From positions 1 to 37,815 of the forward strand of contig JAAURD010000023.1 of the NCBI GenBank assembly GCA_012034075.1: a stretch of 37,815 nt of DNA, given 5' to 3'. This DNA is from Chloroflexaceae bacterium. GTDB lineage: Bacteria > Chloroflexota > Chloroflexia > Chloroflexales > Chloroflexaceae. Position 1 is the first letter of the stretch. Each line of letters opens with the position of its first letter. Shown here piece after piece: positions 16,159 through 24,098 of this stretch. Both the position numbers and the translations under genes were made by a program. The notes beneath the pieces were generated by a model. The model was not told where the DNA came from, did not search any database, and saw nothing but the letters and a program-made list of their open reading frames with translations.

Positions 16159-16167
16159 TGCTATAAT
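16159..16167 (+). promoter_or_regulatory. Extended -10 element before ftsK
   Basis: TGCTATAAT is an extended -10 (TG-N-TATAAT), 40 bases before the ftsK ATG. No clear -35 is present, as is usual for extended -10 promoters. It lies between the upstream stop and the AGGAGA ribosome site. Confidence 0.6.
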
Positions 16168-16206
16168 CAGAAGAGTGCAAACAGCAACCATCAGGAGAGA
16201 TTGCCT

Positions 16207-18636
16207 ATGTCGGGTAAGGGAAGTAGCCGCCGCACCACACAGCCAACAACCAGCACCCGCCGCCGCCGCAGTACCAGTCGCCGCCGCAGTTCACCACAAA
16301 AGCATGCGCCAACGGTGCGACCAGAGCATCAGCGCGAATTATTTGCGCTTGGCTTGATTACCATTGCGCTGGTCACCCTGATCTTTTTTACCACCGATAT
16401 TACGGGCAATGTTGGCATTGTCTATGTGGTTGGCATGCAACAGGCATTTGGCAGCGGCGCCCTGATTGTCCCCCTTGGCATGGGGACACTTGGCGTGGTG
16501 ATGCTGATTCAAGAGCGTATCGGCGACTCGCCCTTGCAGGGGTCTACCCTGTTGGGAACGTTTGTTGTGCTGCTGGCGATTTTAATGCTGATTGAATTTC
16601 CGCACCATGACATCCCCATTGCCGAACGCGCAACCGAAGGCGGTGGGATAGTAGGCTCTACCCTGGTACAGTTACTTGATACCGCAATTGGCCGACCGGC
16701 AGCATTGATGGTAACGATGATGCTGCTGTTAGCCGGTGTGCTCCTGATGCTCAATATCACCCTGCATGATGCAATGGTGGGGATTGCCACCTGGATGCAT
16801 CAGATGCGCATCACAATGGCCGGTGGTGACCCGGATGCCGACGAAATGGAGGACGAGTCGGAAAAAGGGCGCTCGACCCGTACAACCCGAACCGCACTGA
16901 CCAAACCCGCAGAGTCGCAGCCGCAACCAGCCAAGCAGGGACAACCCACATCTGCCGGTCTGTTACGACGCGGTAATGTGAGCAATCCACCCGATGCCAA
17001 TACCGCACGACCAGCCGGTGAAGCTGCCCCCGCACCAGGCACCGGTCAAAAAGAGCCTTCGATGATTGAGAAGATCGCCGGGGCAATGCTAGCACGAACC
17101 ACATCAGATGAAGAAAGTGATACAGAAAAGTCCGAAACCCACGCAATCGTACGACCAGAAGTCCTGACCCGTCAGGGTATCTGGCGCTTGCCACGACTTG
17201 ATCTACTTGACCCGCCGGTTGAAACAGTGATTACCGACGATGAGCATCGTGTACGGGCTCGCATCATTGAAGAGACGCTGGCTAGTTTTAAGGTTGATGC
17301 TCAGGTGGTGGGCGTCAATACTGGTCCAGCCGTCACGCAGTTTGAAGTACAACCCGCAGTTGGCGTGAAGATTAGCCGAATTACGCGATTAGAAAAGGAT
17401 ATTGCGCTTTCACTGGCGGCACCCTCGATTCGCATTCAGGCGCCTATTCCGGGCAAGGCCGTGGTGGGTATTGAAATCCCCAACTCATCTATCGCGGTGG
17501 TGGGCCTGCGCGATGTGATGGATAGCGAAGAATTTTATACGAGCAAGGGCCGGCTCAAGCTGCCGTTGGGCAAAGATGTCAGTGGGATACCCACGATTGC
17601 CGATATGAATCGGATGCCGCATTTGTTGATTGCCGGCAGTACCGGCAGTGGCAAATCGGTTGCTATCAATGCGTTTCTCTGTGGTCTGCTCTTTCAGTAT
17701 AGCCCGGATGATTTGCGCATGATTTTGATTGACCCCAAGATGGTTGAGCTGATTGTGTACAACCGCATTCCACATCTGCTCTCACCAGTCGTCACCAAAA
17801 TGGATCGGGTGGTACCTACGCTCAAGTGGGCAACCCAGGAAATGGAACGGCGCTATAAGATTTTTGCCCGCCATGCCTGTCGCAACCTGGAGAATTATAC
17901 GGCCCTGCTGCAAAACCGTTCTGATCTTGAGCCGATGCCCTATATTTTAATTGTTATTGATGAGCTGGCCGACTTGATGATGGTGGCGCCTCAGGATGTT
18001 GAATCCCATATCTGTCGGCTGGCACAGATGGCCCGTGCCACCGGGATTCATCTGATTATTGCGACGCAACGCCCATCGGTTGATGTGATTACCGGGCTGA
18101 TCAAAGCGAACTTTCCCTCGCGCATTGCCTTTGCGGTTACGTCACAGATCGATAGCCGCGTGATTCTGGATACACCGGGTGCTGAGCAGTTGCTTGGTCG
18201 CGGCGATATGTTGTATATGGCCCGCGATGCGGCAAATCTGATGCGTATTCAGGGCACCTATGTCTCTGATCGCGAAGTAGAGCAACTGGTGTCTTTCTGG
18301 CGTAGTTCCAAGCCGCCCGCTGGTGATCTTCGCACCGATGACACGTCAAGCGAAGCCGATGCGCGGCCGCTGGATGCGCCTGAGGAGGAGCATGATCCCG
18401 ATCTGGTATCGATCAATGCTGATCAACCCAGTCAGCAGCACATGTTTTTGAGCCAGGAAGAAGAAGCGCTGCTGTTACCGCAGGCGGCGGCACTGCTGAA
18501 AAAGCATCGGCGGGTTTCTGCTTCAATGCTCCAGCGGCGGCTCAATATTGAGCATAGCAAAGCAGCTCAACTGATCGATTTGCTTGAACAGCGCGGACTT
18601 ATCGAGCCGGTGCAGCGCAATTCATCAAACGCCTGA
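16207..18636 (+). CDS. ftsK: FtsK/SpoIIIE-type DNA translocase
   Basis: Starts at ATG 16207 behind AGGAGA (a TTG at 16201 is in frame), giving 809 residues. FtsK anchors at the division septum and pumps chromosomal DNA. The first 40 residues are strongly basic (RRRRSTSRRRS). About four membrane helices follow in residues 45-188, then an acidic and Pro/Ala-rich linker (about 205-320). The motor has Walker A GSTGSGKS (near 477-484) and Walker B LIVIDELADLMM (near 581-592). TQRPSVDVITGLIKANFPSRIAF is typical. The C-terminal winged helix (about 740-800, SASMLQRRLNIEHSKAAQLID) is the gamma domain that reads KOPS/SRS-type DNA. The last 12 bases overlap the convergent histidine kinase gene. Confidence 0.96.
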   Translation: MSGKGSSRRTTQPTTSTRRRRSTSRRRSSPQKHAPTVRPEHQRELFALGLITIALVTLIFFTTDITGNVGIVYVVGMQQAFGSGALIVPLGMGTLGVVMLIQERIGDSPLQGSTLLGTFVVLLAILMLIEFPHHDIPIAERATEGGGIVGSTLVQLLDTAIGRPAALMVTMMLLLAGVLLMLNITLHDAMVGIATWMHQMRITMAGGDPDADEMEDESEKGRSTRTTRTALTKPAESQPQPAKQGQPTSAGLLRRGNVSNPPDANTARPAGEAAPAPGTGQKEPSMIEKIAGAMLARTTSDEESDTEKSETHAIVRPEVLTRQGIWRLPRLDLLDPPVETVITDDEHRVRARIIEETLASFKVDAQVVGVNTGPAVTQFEVQPAVGVKISRITRLEKDIALSLAAPSIRIQAPIPGKAVVGIEIPNSSIAVVGLRDVMDSEEFYTSKGRLKLPLGKDVSGIPTIADMNRMPHLLIAGSTGSGKSVAINAFLCGLLFQYSPDDLRMILIDPKMVELIVYNRIPHLLSPVVTKMDRVVPTLKWATQEMERRYKIFARHACRNLENYTALLQNRSDLEPMPYILIVIDELADLMMVAPQDVESHICRLAQMARATGIHLIIATQRPSVDVITGLIKANFPSRIAFAVTSQIDSRVILDTPGAEQLLGRGDMLYMARDAANLMRIQGTYVSDREVEQLVSFWRSSKPPAGDLRTDDTSSEADARPLDAPEEEHDPDLVSINADQPSQQHMFLSQEEEALLLPQAAALLKKHRRVSASMLQRRLNIEHSKAAQLIDLLEQRGLIEPVQRNSSNA

Positions 18637-20022
18637 GGCCGGCAACAGCACCACCACACGCGTGCCAACGCCCGGCGTGCTGGTCAAGCGCACGTGTCCA
18701 CCCTGGGCTTCGATCAACATCTTGGCAATCGATAACCCCAGACCCGTACCGCGCCGGCCATCACTTCGCGTGCGGGCATCATCGACCTGATAGAAGCGAT
18801 CAAACACATGCGGGAGATGTTCTGCTGGGATACCACAACCGCTATCGGACACCACTATCTGTCCCTGCTTTCCATGTATCTCCGCACGTATCGTAAGAGA
18901 GCCACCCGCTGGTGTGTGTTGCAAGGCATTATCGACCAGGATCAAGAGGACCTGACGTAGACGGGTCGGGTCAGCCATCACATGACCGCTCGCATGGTGC
19001 AGGTGGATGTCAATCTGCTGTTCTTCGGCGAGCGGGGACACTTGACGCACCGTGGTGGTGAGAAACTCGTTCAGACAAATGCTTGAACGTTCCAGGGTAA
19101 GTCGCCCGGCATCCAGGCGTGAAAGCAGGAGCAAATCGTCAACCAAATGGGCAACATAATCGCATTCGCCAACAATATCGGTGATCAGCATGCTGGTCCG
19201 GTTGGTATCGGTGGTCAATCGGCGCAATGCTGCCTCAGCACTGCTGCGAATCAGGGCCAGCGGGCTGCGTAGCTCATGGCTGGCATGGGCAACAAACGTT
19301 TGTTGACGCTCCCAGGCTTGCTGCGCTGGCACAAGCGAACGACCGGCAAGCCACCAGCTCCCGCTTCCCAGCACCAGAACACTTCCGCCACCCAGGCCGA
19401 GCAGAATCAGCATCAGTTGATCCAGGACACGCTCCTGCTCGAACAACGCCCGTCCCAGTTGCAGGACGTCCGGGCCATCATCGCGGGTCAGGCGATAGGT
19501 GAACAGACGCACACGTGTGCCATTCTCCAGCGTGATGGTGCGCCAGTCGTACCCTTGTTCGAGCGCGACGGCGACCGCAGCGGTATCGGGGGGGATAGGC
19601 GGTGTGTACGGGTTTGGATCAAAGATTAACTCGCCCTGCTGGTTGAGCGGCAGCACAAAGATAGCCGAAAGCTCGCCATCATAAAATTCCTCGGCATGAT
19701 CATCTTCATACGATGGACGCATATGCTCAGGGGCTTCTGCCGCTTCATGGTCCTGCTCCTGACGTGGCGGGGGTTTATCTGGAAAGAGAATAGCCCGATT
19801 GGCATACCAGTCTCGGTCAGCCGCCATCAATTCAGGTGGGACCGGCGCACCCAGCAGGCGAAACTCGTGTGCCATTTTGTGTTGCAGGCCGAGATCGGTG
19901 GTCTGCTGAAAATAGGTATGCAGCAGTTGATATGTTCCGCCTATCAAGAGCACAATAAATGCCAGTGCTGCAAGCATATAGAGTCCGGTTAACTGCCAAC
20001 GCAGGCGCTTGAGCATCGTCAT
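18625..20022 (-). CDS. Sensor histidine kinase (partner of the adjacent OmpR-type regulator)
   Basis: A 465-residue membrane kinase. Helix 1 spans residues 12-34; an extracytoplasmic domain of about 165 residues (acidic, with DHEAAEAPEH and EDDHAEEFYDGE) could bind cations. Helix 2 is near 202-227. No clear HAMP domain is present; a short linker leads to the HisKA box AHASHELRSPLALIRS with phospho-acceptor His249. The ATPase domain has N box LVDNALQHTP, G1 DSGCGIP, F box FDRFYQVDD and G2 GTGLGLSIAK. It overlaps the regulator gene by 4 bases (ATGA type), so they are co-translated. Signal unknown; the His/Asp/Glu-rich sensor loop suggests a metal, by inference. Confidence 0.93.
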   Translation of the reverse strand: MTMLKRLRWQLTGLYMLAALAFIVLLIGGTYQLLHTYFQQTTDLGLQHKMAHEFRLLGAPVPPELMAADRDWYANRAILFPDKPPPRQEQDHEAAEAPEHMRPSYEDDHAEEFYDGELSAIFVLPLNQQGELIFDPNPYTPPIPPDTAAVAVALEQGYDWRTITLENGTRVRLFTYRLTRDDGPDVLQLGRALFEQERVLDQLMLILLGLGGGSVLVLGSGSWWLAGRSLVPAQQAWERQQTFVAHASHELRSPLALIRSSAEAALRRLTTDTNRTSMLITDIVGECDYVAHLVDDLLLLSRLDAGRLTLERSSICLNEFLTTTVRQVSPLAEEQQIDIHLHHASGHVMADPTRLRQVLLILVDNALQHTPAGGSLTIRAEIHGKQGQIVVSDSGCGIPAEHLPHVFDRFYQVDDARTRSDGRRGTGLGLSIAKMLIEAQGGHVRLTSTPGVGTRVVVLLPASGV

Positions 20023-20699
20023 GAGGCTGCCTTAAGGCGATAACCGACGCCTCGCACGGTTTTAATCGGGTCGGGCTTTCCCGGTTGATCGAGCTTGCGC
20101 CGCAGATAGGAGATATACACATCAACCAGGTTAATCTGGACATCACGCTCATATGACCAGACATAATCGAGAATCTGATCACGGGTAAGGGCCTGACCTG
20201 GGTGACGCATCAAAAATTCGAGCAAACGCCACTCAGTCATCGTCAATTCCAGGAGTTGATCGCCACGGTAGGCCAGATGTGTTCGTACATTGAGCACCAG
20301 ATCACCCTGGCGCAATTCGTCACTGCGGTTATTGCCCGGCATGTAACGCCGACTGAGCACCCGTATGCGTGCCAGTAGTTCAACAAAAGCAAATGGTTTG
20401 ATCAGATAATCGTCGGCACCATTTTCCAGACCAAACACACGATCTTCCACTTGCGTGCGTGCGGTCAGGAGTAATAACGCCGTGGTGATATTATGGTTAC
20501 GTACAGCACGGCAGATAGATGGGCCATCACGTTCTGGTATCATCCAGTCAATAATCGCGACATCGTAGATACCGCGCAAAAGCAAATCAAGTCCGCTCTC
20601 ACCATCATAGACAACATCGGCAACAATGCGTTCTGCTTCCAATTCTTCAGCTAACAGATGCGCTAGACGACGGTCATCTTCGATAATTAAAACATGCAC
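20019..20699 (-). CDS. OmpR/PhoB-family response regulator
   Basis: A 226-residue two-domain regulator. The receiver has acidic pocket EDD (7-9), phospho-acceptor Asp51 in AIIDWMIPERDG, Thr in LLLTART and Lys in LIKPFAF. The C-terminal winged helix (about 130-224) has LTMTEWRLLEFLMRHPGQALTR and VDVYISYLRRKLD, ending TVRGVGYRL, typical of the OmpR class. It is first in a two-gene operon with the kinase. Its own promoter region is shared divergently with the small secreted-protein gene at 20937, where 11-bp direct repeats are present. A minus-strand TATAAT at 20754-20749 may serve as its -10. Confidence 0.95.
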   Translation of the reverse strand: MHVLIIEDDRRLAHLLAEELEAERIVADVVYDGESGLDLLLRGIYDVAIIDWMIPERDGPSICRAVRNHNITTALLLLTARTQVEDRVFGLENGADDYLIKPFAFVELLARIRVLSRRYMPGNNRSDELRQGDLVLNVRTHLAYRGDQLLELTMTEWRLLEFLMRHPGQALTRDQILDYVWSYERDVQINLVDVYISYLRRKLDQPGKPDPIKTVRGVGYRLKAAS

Positions 20700-20748
20700 A
20701 GTGTATCAATACTCCATTTCAAAACTGTTTGATCGTCGTTCTCTTTCT

Positions 20749-20754
20749 ATTATA
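20749..20754 (-). promoter_or_regulatory. Possible -10 box of the regulator/kinase operon
   Basis: TATAAT on the minus strand, about 50 bases before the response regulator ATG. The -35 region is poor, which would fit an activated promoter. Confidence 0.4.
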
Positions 20755-20799
20755 GTATCTCCCAGAATCGTTAGAGTTTGCTTGGAAGGATAGCTGCCA

Positions 20800-20855
20800 A
20801 TTCCACCAAGTCTCAAACAGCTCTCCATCAGTTCTCCATCATTGGCTGCTATACT
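20800..20855 (+). promoter_or_regulatory. Four 11-bp-spaced direct repeats and an extended -10
   Basis: Nine-base units start every 11 bases: ATTCCACCA (20800), TCTCAAACA (20811), TCTCCATCA (20822) and TCTCCATCA (20833). The last two are identical, the others weaker. TGCTATACT (20847-20855), an extended -10, follows at once, so the last repeat takes the place of the -35. Tandem half-sites with 11-base spacing overlapping the -35 are the classical layout of sites bound by PhoB/OmpR-type activators. It controls the gene at 20937, probably through one of the two flanking response regulators (inference). Confidence 0.65.
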
Positions 20856-20936
20856 CAGTATCGTAATCGTAATACACAGATGGCTTGCCGAGATGACAGG
20901 AAGCCAGTATGATACAAGTAGAAAAGGAGAGTAACA

Positions 20937-21275
20937 ATGATGGCACGTATGATCGGGATGGTTCTTGCTTCCGGGCTGATTGTGATGGCGCTGTTGATGG
21001 TAGGACCGGTGACATTTGCGCAGCAGGCGCAGGGACCGGGTCAGGGCGCCGGTCAGGGGCAATGTGCGGGTGATTTTGTCGATGCGGATGGCGATGGGGT
21101 CTGCGATAACGCCGGCCAGAATCAGGGGGATGGTCCAAATTTCGTCGATGCGGATGGTGATGGCGTGTGTGACCATGCCGGCCAGCCCCCACGTGATGGC
21201 AGTGGTCAAGGTCGCGGCGGTGGCCCACGTGATGGCAGCGGTCAGGGTCGCGGCGGTGGACCACGCCAACCGTAG
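20937..21275 (+). CDS. Small secreted protein with DADGDGVCD repeats
   Basis: A 112-residue protein with a signal peptide (about 1-28, ending VTFAQQ). Two units FVDADGDGVCD occur at 47-57 and 69-79, 22 residues apart. Each has the D-x-D-x-D-G spacing of calcium-binding loops (EF-hand or thrombospondin type-3 like) plus one Cys, and there is another Cys at 43. The C-terminus has two copies of PRDGSGQGRGGG (85-96 and 97-108). No enzyme is evident; it is probably an extracytoplasmic metal-binding protein. It has AAAGGAGAG before the ATG (ATG 20940 also possible) and the 11-bp repeat promoter. Being placed between two two-component systems suggests it is their target or an accessory sensor. Confidence 0.75.
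   Translation: MMARMIGMVLASGLIVMALLMVGPVTFAQQAQGPGQGAGQGQCAGDFVDADGDGVCDNAGQNQGDGPNFVDADGDGVCDHAGQPPRDGSGQGRGGGPRDGSGQGRGGGPRQP
21189..21260 (+). repeat. 36-bp tandem repeat (two copies) inside the secreted-protein gene
   Basis: Two near-identical 36-base units (21189-21224 and 21225-21260) encode PRDGSGQGRGGG twice. They differ only at scattered third positions. Copy number could vary between strains by slippage. Confidence 0.8.
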
Positions 21276-21303
21276 GCTGAAACAAGTGCAGAGATGGCTA
21301 TGG

Positions 21304-21332
21304 CACTGCTCGGCACATGCGGTCGAGCAGTG
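21304..21332 (+). terminator. Strong hairpin between the secreted-protein and regulator genes
   Basis: CACTGCTCG (21304-21312) and CGAGCAGTG (21324-21332) are perfect 9-base arms with an 11-base loop. It follows the secreted-protein stop by about 30 bases, suiting a terminator or attenuator, though no U-run follows. The loop contains the ATG at 21317, which argues against that ATG being the regulator start. Confidence 0.5.
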
Positions 21333-21349
21333 TAACACTGTGTGTTGAT

Positions 21350-22054
21350 GTGAGCGCGATACAGATACTTGTGGTAGACGACGATCATCATCTGGTCCGG
21401 CTGATTCAGTCATATCTGGAGCAGGCTGGCTATCGGGTGGTTACTGCATATGATATGGCTACCGCCCGTCTGCTGATCCAGACGGAACGTCCGGCCCTGG
21501 TCGTGCTTGATCTGATGTTGCCCGATGGCGATGGCCTGGACCTCTTACGTCAGGTGCGCAGTGATTCGCATCTGGCACGTCTGCCGATTATTGTGCTGAC
21601 CGCCCGCGTTGATGATATTGATCGCGTGCTTGGTCTCGAAATGGGCGCTGATGATTATATATCTAAGCCATTTCATCCACGTGAAGTGATTGCACGAATA
21701 CGCGCCGTCTTGCGTCGCACTAGCGCCGAATATACTGCTCCTGTCGTGCCGGTGCTGGGCATCGGTGACCTGGTGCTTGATGCTGATCGCCACACGGTCA
21801 CCCGTGCAGGCCACCTGCTTGATCTCACCCCGACCGAGTTTAACTTGCTGCATGCGTTTCTGCGGCAGCCTGGTCATGCCTTTACCCGTCTGGAACTGGT
21901 CGAGCAGGGTCTGGGCCTGACCTCGGAGGCGCTTGAACGTGTGATCGACAGCCATATCAAAAATCTGCGTCGGAAGATAGAGCCTGATCCAGCCCATCCA
22001 ACGTATATCAAAACGGTGTACGGCGTCGGATACAAGCTCGTTGTACCCGAATAG
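21350..22054 (+). CDS. OmpR/PhoB-family response regulator (second system)
   Basis: From GTG 21350 the protein has 234 residues and opens VSAIQILVVDDD; an ATG at 21317 would add 11 residues but sits in a hairpin loop. Receiver: DDD pocket, phospho-Asp in LVVLDLMLPDGDG, Thr in IIVLTAR, Lys in YISKPFHP. The C-terminal winged helix has LDLTPTEFNLLHAFLRQPG and VIDSHIKNLRRKIEPD, ending TVYGVGYKL. It is followed after 9 bases by its kinase gene. This is a BaeR/CpxR-like arrangement in the OmpR class; the signal is unknown. Confidence 0.93.
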   Translation: MSAIQILVVDDDHHLVRLIQSYLEQAGYRVVTAYDMATARLLIQTERPALVVLDLMLPDGDGLDLLRQVRSDSHLARLPIIVLTARVDDIDRVLGLEMGADDYISKPFHPREVIARIRAVLRRTSAEYTAPVVPVLGIGDLVLDADRHTVTRAGHLLDLTPTEFNLLHAFLRQPGHAFTRLELVEQGLGLTSEALERVIDSHIKNLRRKIEPDPAHPTYIKTVYGVGYKLVVPE

Positions 22055-22063
22055 GAACATACT

Positions 22064-23452
22064 ATGCGGTTGTGGGTACAACTCTCGCTTGCTTTTGTTT
22101 TTGTCATTCTGGCAACCGTCCTGATCGCCACGCTGTTAGCGCAGACACAGGTCACGGGCTATGTGCGCCAGTACGCCCAGCAAGAGCACCAGATTAGCAT
22201 GGCCGCAACGCTCACCGAACATTATCTCCAGACAGGCAGCTGGGCCGGCGTGGCATCGGTTTTGCAGCAGCCTGGCGCCGGCGGGCGCGGCATGGGACGA
22301 GGACGCCAGGCCGGTAAGCCATTGCTGGTCTTAACCGACCCCACTGGTGGGTTTCTTGCCAGCAGTCAGGGCATCAATGCTTCGACCGTGCCACCCGATG
22401 GGTTGACTCTGCCGATTGAAGTGGATGGCACGGTGGTGGGACTATTGCACGCCTCGCCACCGGGTCATGCCGAGGGGACCGAGCTTTCGCCGGGTATGGC
22501 CGAGATGCTCCGCGTGATGAGCGGCAGCCTGTGGCTGGCGGGCGCCCTGGCCGCTGGTGCGGGCATCGCCCTCAGTGTGCTGCTGACCTATCGCATTGCT
22601 GCACCGCTGGACAGGCTGGCTCAGGCGGCGCACCATATCGCATCGGGCAGTCTGGGGCAACATGTTGCCCTATCGGGCAGCCATGAGATAGATCGAGTCG
22701 CCGCTGCATTTAACCAGATGAGTGCCAGCTTGCAGCAAAGTGAACAGGCCCGCCGCAACCTGCTGGCCGATGTAGCCCACGAACTGCGCACGCCAATCAG
22801 TGTGTTGCAGGGCAATCTGCGGGCCTTGCTCGATGGCGTCTATCCGCTCAATCCAGGCGAAATTGCGATTCTGTATGATGAAGTGCTTTTGCTGCATCGA
22901 CTCGTGGCGGATGTGCGTGATCTAGCCCAGGCCGAAGTGGGGCAACTGCATGTCGATTTGCAACCGACCGATCTTGCCGCACTGGCAGCACGGTTTACCG
23001 CACTGTTTGTGGAAGTTGGGGCAACACAGCAGGTGACCGTACAGATCATAGGGCCGACAACATTGCGGCCGGTACGGGCTGACCCGGCCCGCACCCAGCA
23101 GGTCCTGTCGAATCTGCTCACCAATGCATTGCGCCATACACCAACGGGTGGCACCATTACCGTACAGATCAGCGAGCAGTCAATGGGCGTGCTGATTGCG
23201 GTCAGCGATACGGGTACGGGCATCGCTGCCGCTGACCTTTCGCATATCTTTGAACGCTACTGGCGTGCGGCTCCTGGCAACAGCCATAGTTCTGGGCTGG
23301 GGCTGGCGATTGCTCGCCAGCTTGTGCTAGCTCAGGGCGGCGAAATCGGCGTGGAAAGTAGCGAGGGCAGCGGCAGCCGCTTCTGGTTTACGTTGCCCTG
23401 GGCCGCTCTGCCGTATGCGGCAAACGGGCCATCAGCACCCGATACACGGTGA
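22064..23452 (+). CDS. HAMP-containing sensor histidine kinase (second system)
   Basis: A 462-residue kinase of BaeS-like layout. Helix 1 spans 8-27, an extracytoplasmic domain of about 125 residues follows, helix 2 is at 155-178, then HAMP (about 178-230, APLDRLAQAAHHIASGSL and EIDRVAAAFNQM). The HisKA box is LLADVAHELRTPISVLQG with His239. The ATPase domain has NLLTNALRHTP, DTGTGIAAADL, HIFERYWRA and SSGLGLAIARQL. The sensor loop holds a Gly/Arg-rich tract (GAGGRGMGRGRQAG, about 71-84) that recalls the Gly/Arg repeats of the nearby secreted protein. Its 3' end overlaps the convergent ferric-reductase-like gene by 65 bases. Confidence 0.93.
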   Translation: MRLWVQLSLAFVFVILATVLIATLLAQTQVTGYVRQYAQQEHQISMAATLTEHYLQTGSWAGVASVLQQPGAGGRGMGRGRQAGKPLLVLTDPTGGFLASSQGINASTVPPDGLTLPIEVDGTVVGLLHASPPGHAEGTELSPGMAEMLRVMSGSLWLAGALAAGAGIALSVLLTYRIAAPLDRLAQAAHHIASGSLGQHVALSGSHEIDRVAAAFNQMSASLQQSEQARRNLLADVAHELRTPISVLQGNLRALLDGVYPLNPGEIAILYDEVLLLHRLVADVRDLAQAEVGQLHVDLQPTDLAALAARFTALFVEVGATQQVTVQIIGPTTLRPVRADPARTQQVLSNLLTNALRHTPTGGTITVQISEQSMGVLIAVSDTGTGIAAADLSHIFERYWRAAPGNSHSSGLGLAIARQLVLAQGGEIGVESSEGSGSRFWFTLPWAALPYAANGPSAPDTR

Positions 23453-24098
23453 GCAAGAGCACACTGCCGCCACTGACCCAGTAGAGCATGATCGCCCAGA
23501 TGCGGTCGCTGTCAGTACCACTGGCAAGCCCATGAACCAGCGCGAGCAGAAACACCGCGAAGCTGGTCATATGAATAGCACGCCACAGCGGCCGACCAAT
23601 CTTCTGCTTGACATAAAAGCTTAGGATCAACGGCACCAGCAACCAGGTCGCCAGTTGCCCGGCCCCGACGGCCAGTGGTTGATACTCTAGACTGGCGAAT
23701 GGGACGACCAGTTGGAGCCAGGTATAGCCAATATACTGGTCGCCCAGTAAGATGAGGCCGTGAAAAAGCACAAAGGCCAGGGCTAAGATGCTACCATACT
23801 GATGCATATCGACGGCCAGCGGGCCACCCGGCCATACGCGTGCAAATCGATTGGTAATCAGCAGACCCAGCACCATAGAAAGCCAGAGTAAGCCATAGGC
23901 CACAAACCCACTGGCACGCGAAAGATACCAGTATGCTTTGGGTTCACTGGCTACCAACGAATGGCTGATCCCTGGCAGCCAGATGGGTAAGACCACGGCG
24001 GCAGTTACTGTGCCAACGAGCACGGCTGCCAATATCAAGAGCAGTTGTCGAAATGAGACCACCGGAGCCGGTGGGTCATGGGTTTCAAGCTGTTGCAC
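23388..24098 (-). CDS. Ferric-reductase-like transmembrane haem protein
   Basis: From GTG 24098 (behind AGGAAA) it is about 236 residues; ATGs at 24155 and 24179 lie inside the upstream apbE gene and are less likely. About six helices form a ferric-reductase-like (FRD) membrane domain. Histidines are paired on two helices: MHQYGSILALAFVLFHG (14 apart) and IHMTSFAVFLLALVHG (13 apart), consistent with two b-type haems crossing the membrane. There is no FAD or NAD(P)H domain, so it resembles MsrQ/YedZ-type quinol or flavin-fed haem proteins. It is last in the PepSY-small protein-apbE operon, overlapping apbE by about 14 bases. It likely passes electrons across the membrane; partner unknown. Confidence 0.82.
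   Translation of the reverse strand: MQQLETHDPPAPVVSFRQLLLILAAVLVGTVTAAVVLPIWLPGISHSLVASEPKAYWYLSRASGFVAYGLLWLSMVLGLLITNRFARVWPGGPLAVDMHQYGSILALAFVLFHGLILLGDQYIGYTWLQLVVPFASLEYQPLAVGAGQLATWLLVPLILSFYVKQKIGRPLWRAIHMTSFAVFLLALVHGLASGTDSDRIWAIMLYWVSGGSVLLLTVYRVLMARLPHTAERPRAT

Noticed and set aside
21189..21260. CRISPR-like repeat
   Set aside because: It is a coding tandem repeat without spacers; no array with regular repeats and unique spacers was found anywhere in the window.
21317..21349. Upstream ATG for the second response regulator
   Set aside because: Lies in a hairpin loop and adds residues (MRSSSVTLCVD) that do not belong to the receiver fold; GTG 21350 preferred, though not proved.
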